A stretch of DNA of 7,778 nt from CAZEFK01 sp964511405 (GTDB lineage: Bacteria > Pseudomonadota > Alphaproteobacteria > Elsterales > Elsteraceae): the NCBI GenBank assembly GCA_964511405.1, contig CAZEFK010000279.1:1-7778 (forward strand), read 5' to 3'. The stretch's first letter is position 1; each line of letters opens with the position of its first letter. Below the pieces are notes generated by a model. The model did no database searches, was not told where the DNA came from, and saw only the letters and a program-made list of their open reading frames with translations. Positions 5,282 through 7,778 of the stretch are shown piece after piece. Made by a program: the position numbers and the translations under genes.

Positions 5282-7778
5282 ATGGGCCAAGAGGCGGAGG
5301 ACCGGAAGCAGGCGCTGATCGAGCGCATTGCCCAAACGATGGCGGCGGACGAAGCCGAGTTCACGCGGGTGCTGTACCGCGGGCTTGCGCCGGCCGACCT
5401 GCTGGCCATCGATCCCGCCGACCTGCGCGCCGCCGCGGCCGGGCTGTGGGCCTTCGCCGCCCAGCGGCCGGCGGGCGCGCCGCTGGTCCGGATCTATCAA
5501 CCCGATCATGACGTGCATGGCTACACCAGCCCGGGCCTGGTCGCGGAGCTGGTCAATGACGACATGCCGTTCCTGGTCGATTCGGTCACCGCCGCGATCA
5601 TCCAGGCGGATCTGTCGGTCGACCTGGTGATCCATCCGGTCGCCCGGGTCGAGCGCGACACCGACGGCCGTCGCATCGGGTTCGGCGCCGGCAAGCCCGA
5701 GTCGGTCATGCATCTGCGCCTCAGCGGCATCAAGGACGCCGACGGCCTGAAGCAGCTGGAGGACGCGCTGCGGCACGTGCTGGCCGACGTGCGGGCCGCT
5801 GTCCATGACTGGCGGGCGATGCGTGCCAAGGCCGGCTATCTGGCTGTCGAGATGCAGGCCATGACGCCGGCCGGGATCGAGCCCGCGGAGTTGGCCGAAG
5901 CCAAGCTGTTCCTCGATTGGCTGGTCGACAACCACTTCACCTTCCTGGGCTATCGCGAATACGCGTTCGATTCGGCCGACCCCGAGGCCGAGATGACGGT
6001 GGTGCCCGGTTCGGGCCTGGGCATCCTGCTGGACCCGACCGTTCCGGTCTTCGACTTCGCGCGCAACCTGCGGGAAGCAGGGCCGCAGATCCGGGCCTAT
6101 ATGCAAGCGCCCGAGCTGATCGTGGCAGCCAAGAGCACGCGCAAGTCGACCGTCCACCGGTCGGTGCTGATGGACGTGATCAGCGTGCGCAAGCTGGACG
6201 ACGACGGCCGGGTCGTGGCCGAGCGCCGCTTCGTCGGCCTGTTCACGTCGTCCGCCTACAACCAGAATGCCCGCGAGATCCCGGCCATCCGCCGCAAGAT
6301 CGACCAGGTGCTGGCCCGCGCCGGCCTGAACCCGACCAGCCACGACGGCAAGGCGCTGGTCCACATCCTGGACACCTATCCGCGCGACGAGCTGTTCCAG
6401 ATCACGGCCGACGCCCTGTTCGACACCGCGATCGGCATCCTGCGCCTGCAGGATCGCCACCGCATCGCGCTGTTCGTCCGCCGCGACCCGTTCGAGCGCT
6501 TCATCAGCTGCCTGATCTACGTGCCGCAGGACCGCTTCGACGCGTCCTTGCGCTACCGGTTCTTCCGCATCCTGATGGATGCCTACAATGCGACCGTCTC
6601 GACCTTCGCGATCCAGATGGTCGATTCGCCGCTGACGCGGCTGCACGTCATCCTGAGCACCACGCCGGGTGCGGTGCCCGAGGTCGATGCCGCCCAGCTC
6701 GAAGCCAAGCTGATCGAGGCCGGGCGCAGCTGGCCCGACCAGCTGACCCAGGCCGCTGTGGCCCGCCATGGCCAGGCCGGGTTCGCCCTGGCCCGCCGCT
6801 TCGCCCAGGCCTTCCCCACGGCCTATCGCGAGGCCTTCACGCCGGCCACGGCCATCGACGACATCGCGCTGATCGACAGCGCCACCGAGGCGCTGCCGGC
6901 GGTCGCCCTGTACCGCCGCCCCGATGCCGGGCCGGCCGAGTTCGGGGCCAAGATCGTCAAGGTCGACAGCCCCGTGCACCTGTCGGACGTGCTGCCGATG
7001 CTGGAGAACCGCGGCCTGCGCGTTCTGACCGAGCATGAATACGCCATCGCCCAGGGCGGCGGCACGGCCTGGCTGCACGACTTTTTCGTGATCGCCGCCG
7101 ACGGGCCCGCGATCGACCTCGGCCGGGTCGGCCAGTTGTTCGCGCAAGGCTTCCGGGCGACCTGGGCGGGTCTGGCCGAGAGCGACGGCTTCGACCGCCT
7201 GACCCTGGCGGCCGCCCTGCCCTGGCGCGAGGTGGCGCTGCTGCGCGCCTTCGCCAAGTATCTGAAACAGGCCGGCTTCACCTACAGCCAGGCCTATATC
7301 GAGGCGACCCTGGCCCGGCACGCGGATGTCGCAGCGGCGATCGTCCGGCTGTTCGCCATCCGCTTCGACCCGGCCTATCAGGGCGACCGCAGCGTCGATG
7401 CCGCCGGTGTGGCGGTCGAGATCGAGCACCGCCTGGACCAGGTGACGGTGCTGGACGAGGACCGCATCCTGCGCCGCTACGTCAACCTGGTCGACGCCAC
7501 GCTCCGGACCAACTTCTACCAGTCCGGGCCCGAGGGGCCGAAGTCCTACATCAGCTTCAAGCTGGACAGCCGCAAGGTCGCCGAGCTGCCCAAGCCCAGG
7601 CCGCATGTGGAGGTCTGGGTCTATGCTCCGGATACCGAGGCGATCCACCTGCGCGGCGGTCCGGTCGCGCGCGGCGGCATCCGCTGGTCGGACCGGCGCG
7701 AGGACTTCCGCACCGAGGTCCTGGGCCTGATGAAGGCGCAGAACGTCAAGAACGCGGTGATCGTGCCGGTCGGCTCGA
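5282..7778 (+). CDS. gdhB: Large NAD-specific glutamate dehydrogenase (GdhB/GdhZ type), N-terminal half, cut by window edge
   Basis: The first 832 codons are present without a stop or frameshift; the family is usually about 1,600 residues, so roughly half is missing. The enzyme oxidises glutamate with NAD+ to 2-oxoglutarate, ammonia and NADH in the cytosol, a catabolic role. The N-terminal part fits the ACT-like regulatory region: MPFLVDSVTAAI and VIHPVARVERD early, then DNHFTFLGYREY from 216, RRDPFERFISCLIYVPQDRFD from 400, and ALYRRPDAGPAEFGAKIV, TNFYQSGPEGPKSYISFKLD further on. The catalytic domain begins near the edge with ARGGIRWSDRREDFRTEVLG from 796 and KAQNVKNAVIVPVGS, the last residue being S832; the lone final base is the first of what should be the lysine codon of the catalytic GSKGG motif. 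The ATG at 5282 follows the purine-rich GAGAGGGGGG. It is divergent from the PAS gene. Allosteric control is typical of the family. Confidence 0.95.
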   Translation, partial: MGQEAEDRKQALIERIAQTMAADEAEFTRVLYRGLAPADLLAIDPADLRAAAAGLWAFAAQRPAGAPLVRIYQPDHDVHGYTSPGLVAELVNDDMPFLVDSVTAAIIQADLSVDLVIHPVARVERDTDGRRIGFGAGKPESVMHLRLSGIKDADGLKQLEDALRHVLADVRAAVHDWRAMRAKAGYLAVEMQAMTPAGIEPAELAEAKLFLDWLVDNHFTFLGYREYAFDSADPEAEMTVVPGSGLGILLDPTVPVFDFARNLREAGPQIRAYMQAPELIVAAKSTRKSTVHRSVLMDVISVRKLDDDGRVVAERRFVGLFTSSAYNQNAREIPAIRRKIDQVLARAGLNPTSHDGKALVHILDTYPRDELFQITADALFDTAIGILRLQDRHRIALFVRRDPFERFISCLIYVPQDRFDASLRYRFFRILMDAYNATVSTFAIQMVDSPLTRLHVILSTTPGAVPEVDAAQLEAKLIEAGRSWPDQLTQAAVARHGQAGFALARRFAQAFPTAYREAFTPATAIDDIALIDSATEALPAVALYRRPDAGPAEFGAKIVKVDSPVHLSDVLPMLENRGLRVLTEHEYAIAQGGGTAWLHDFFVIAADGPAIDLGRVGQLFAQGFRATWAGLAESDGFDRLTLAAALPWREVALLRAFAKYLKQAGFTYSQAYIEATLARHADVAAAIVRLFAIRFDPAYQGDRSVDAAGVAVEIEHRLDQVTVLDEDRILRRYVNLVDATLRTNFYQSGPEGPKSYISFKLDSRKVAELPKPRPHVEVWVYAPDTEAIHLRGGPVARGGIRWSDRREDFRTEVLGLMKAQNVKNAVIVPVGS

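Noticed and set aside
5219..7648. 809-residue open frame on the minus strand opposite the glutamate dehydrogenase gene
   Set aside because: It is a shadow: high-GC codon use in the real plus-strand gene removes antisense stops. Its translation is low-complexity (rich in G, Q, D, R, H) with no recognisable domain, while the plus strand encodes clear NAD-GDH motifs in one unbroken frame.

Overview
The window is very GC-rich, densely packed and free of introns. It reads as a chromosomal segment of an alphaproteobacterium, probably Rhodospirillales-like (Azospirillum/Rhodospirillum relatives). The basis is a GlnZ/GlnJ-type PII protein beside a probable ammonium transporter, a redox-active (WCGPC) CnoX, the cysteine-poor form of the Trm112-like protein, and a large NAD-specific glutamate dehydrogenase. 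Taxonomy is inferred from protein character, not from a marker gene.

Layout. (1) 1-523, minus strand: glnK, then the first codons of a secreted or membrane protein at the left edge, most likely the ammonium transporter amtB. (2) 693-1934, plus strand: a UbiH/UbiL-type FAD monooxygenase of ubiquinone synthesis, divergent from glnK over a 169-bp intergenic region. (3) 4094-1950, minus strand: a compact four-gene run of cnoX (thioredoxin-TPR co-chaperone), a stand-alone Lon N-terminal-domain protein, a Trm112-like small protein and a DUF971 protein. They are joined by ATGA overlaps or a 2-bp gap and converge on the Ubi gene with 15 bp between the stops. (4) 4260-4334, plus strand: tRNA-Gly(GCC), with its own plausible promoter and a hairpin that includes its encoded CCA end. 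(5) 5108-4360, minus strand: a PAS_5-type gene that runs by an ATGA overlap into an N-terminally truncated F420/NADP-oxidoreductase-like remnant. (6) 5282 to the right edge, plus strand: the first 832 codons of a large NAD-glutamate dehydrogenase, with a leader carrying two hairpins.

How it fits together. glnK/amtB senses and takes up ammonium, and NAD-GDH releases ammonium from glutamate, so both ends of the window concern nitrogen and 2-oxoglutarate balance; they are about 4.8 kb apart and nothing shows co-regulation. The middle operon looks like protein quality control and housekeeping (redox chaperone, Lon-substrate-domain protein, Trm112-like protein). Most of the window is ordinary core genome. 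The places worth a second look are the PAS/oxidoreductase junction near 4620-4635, the tRNA-terminator overlap, the structured gdh leader, and the degenerate metal site in the Trm112-like protein. I saw no CRISPR, insertion sequence, phage or defence system.
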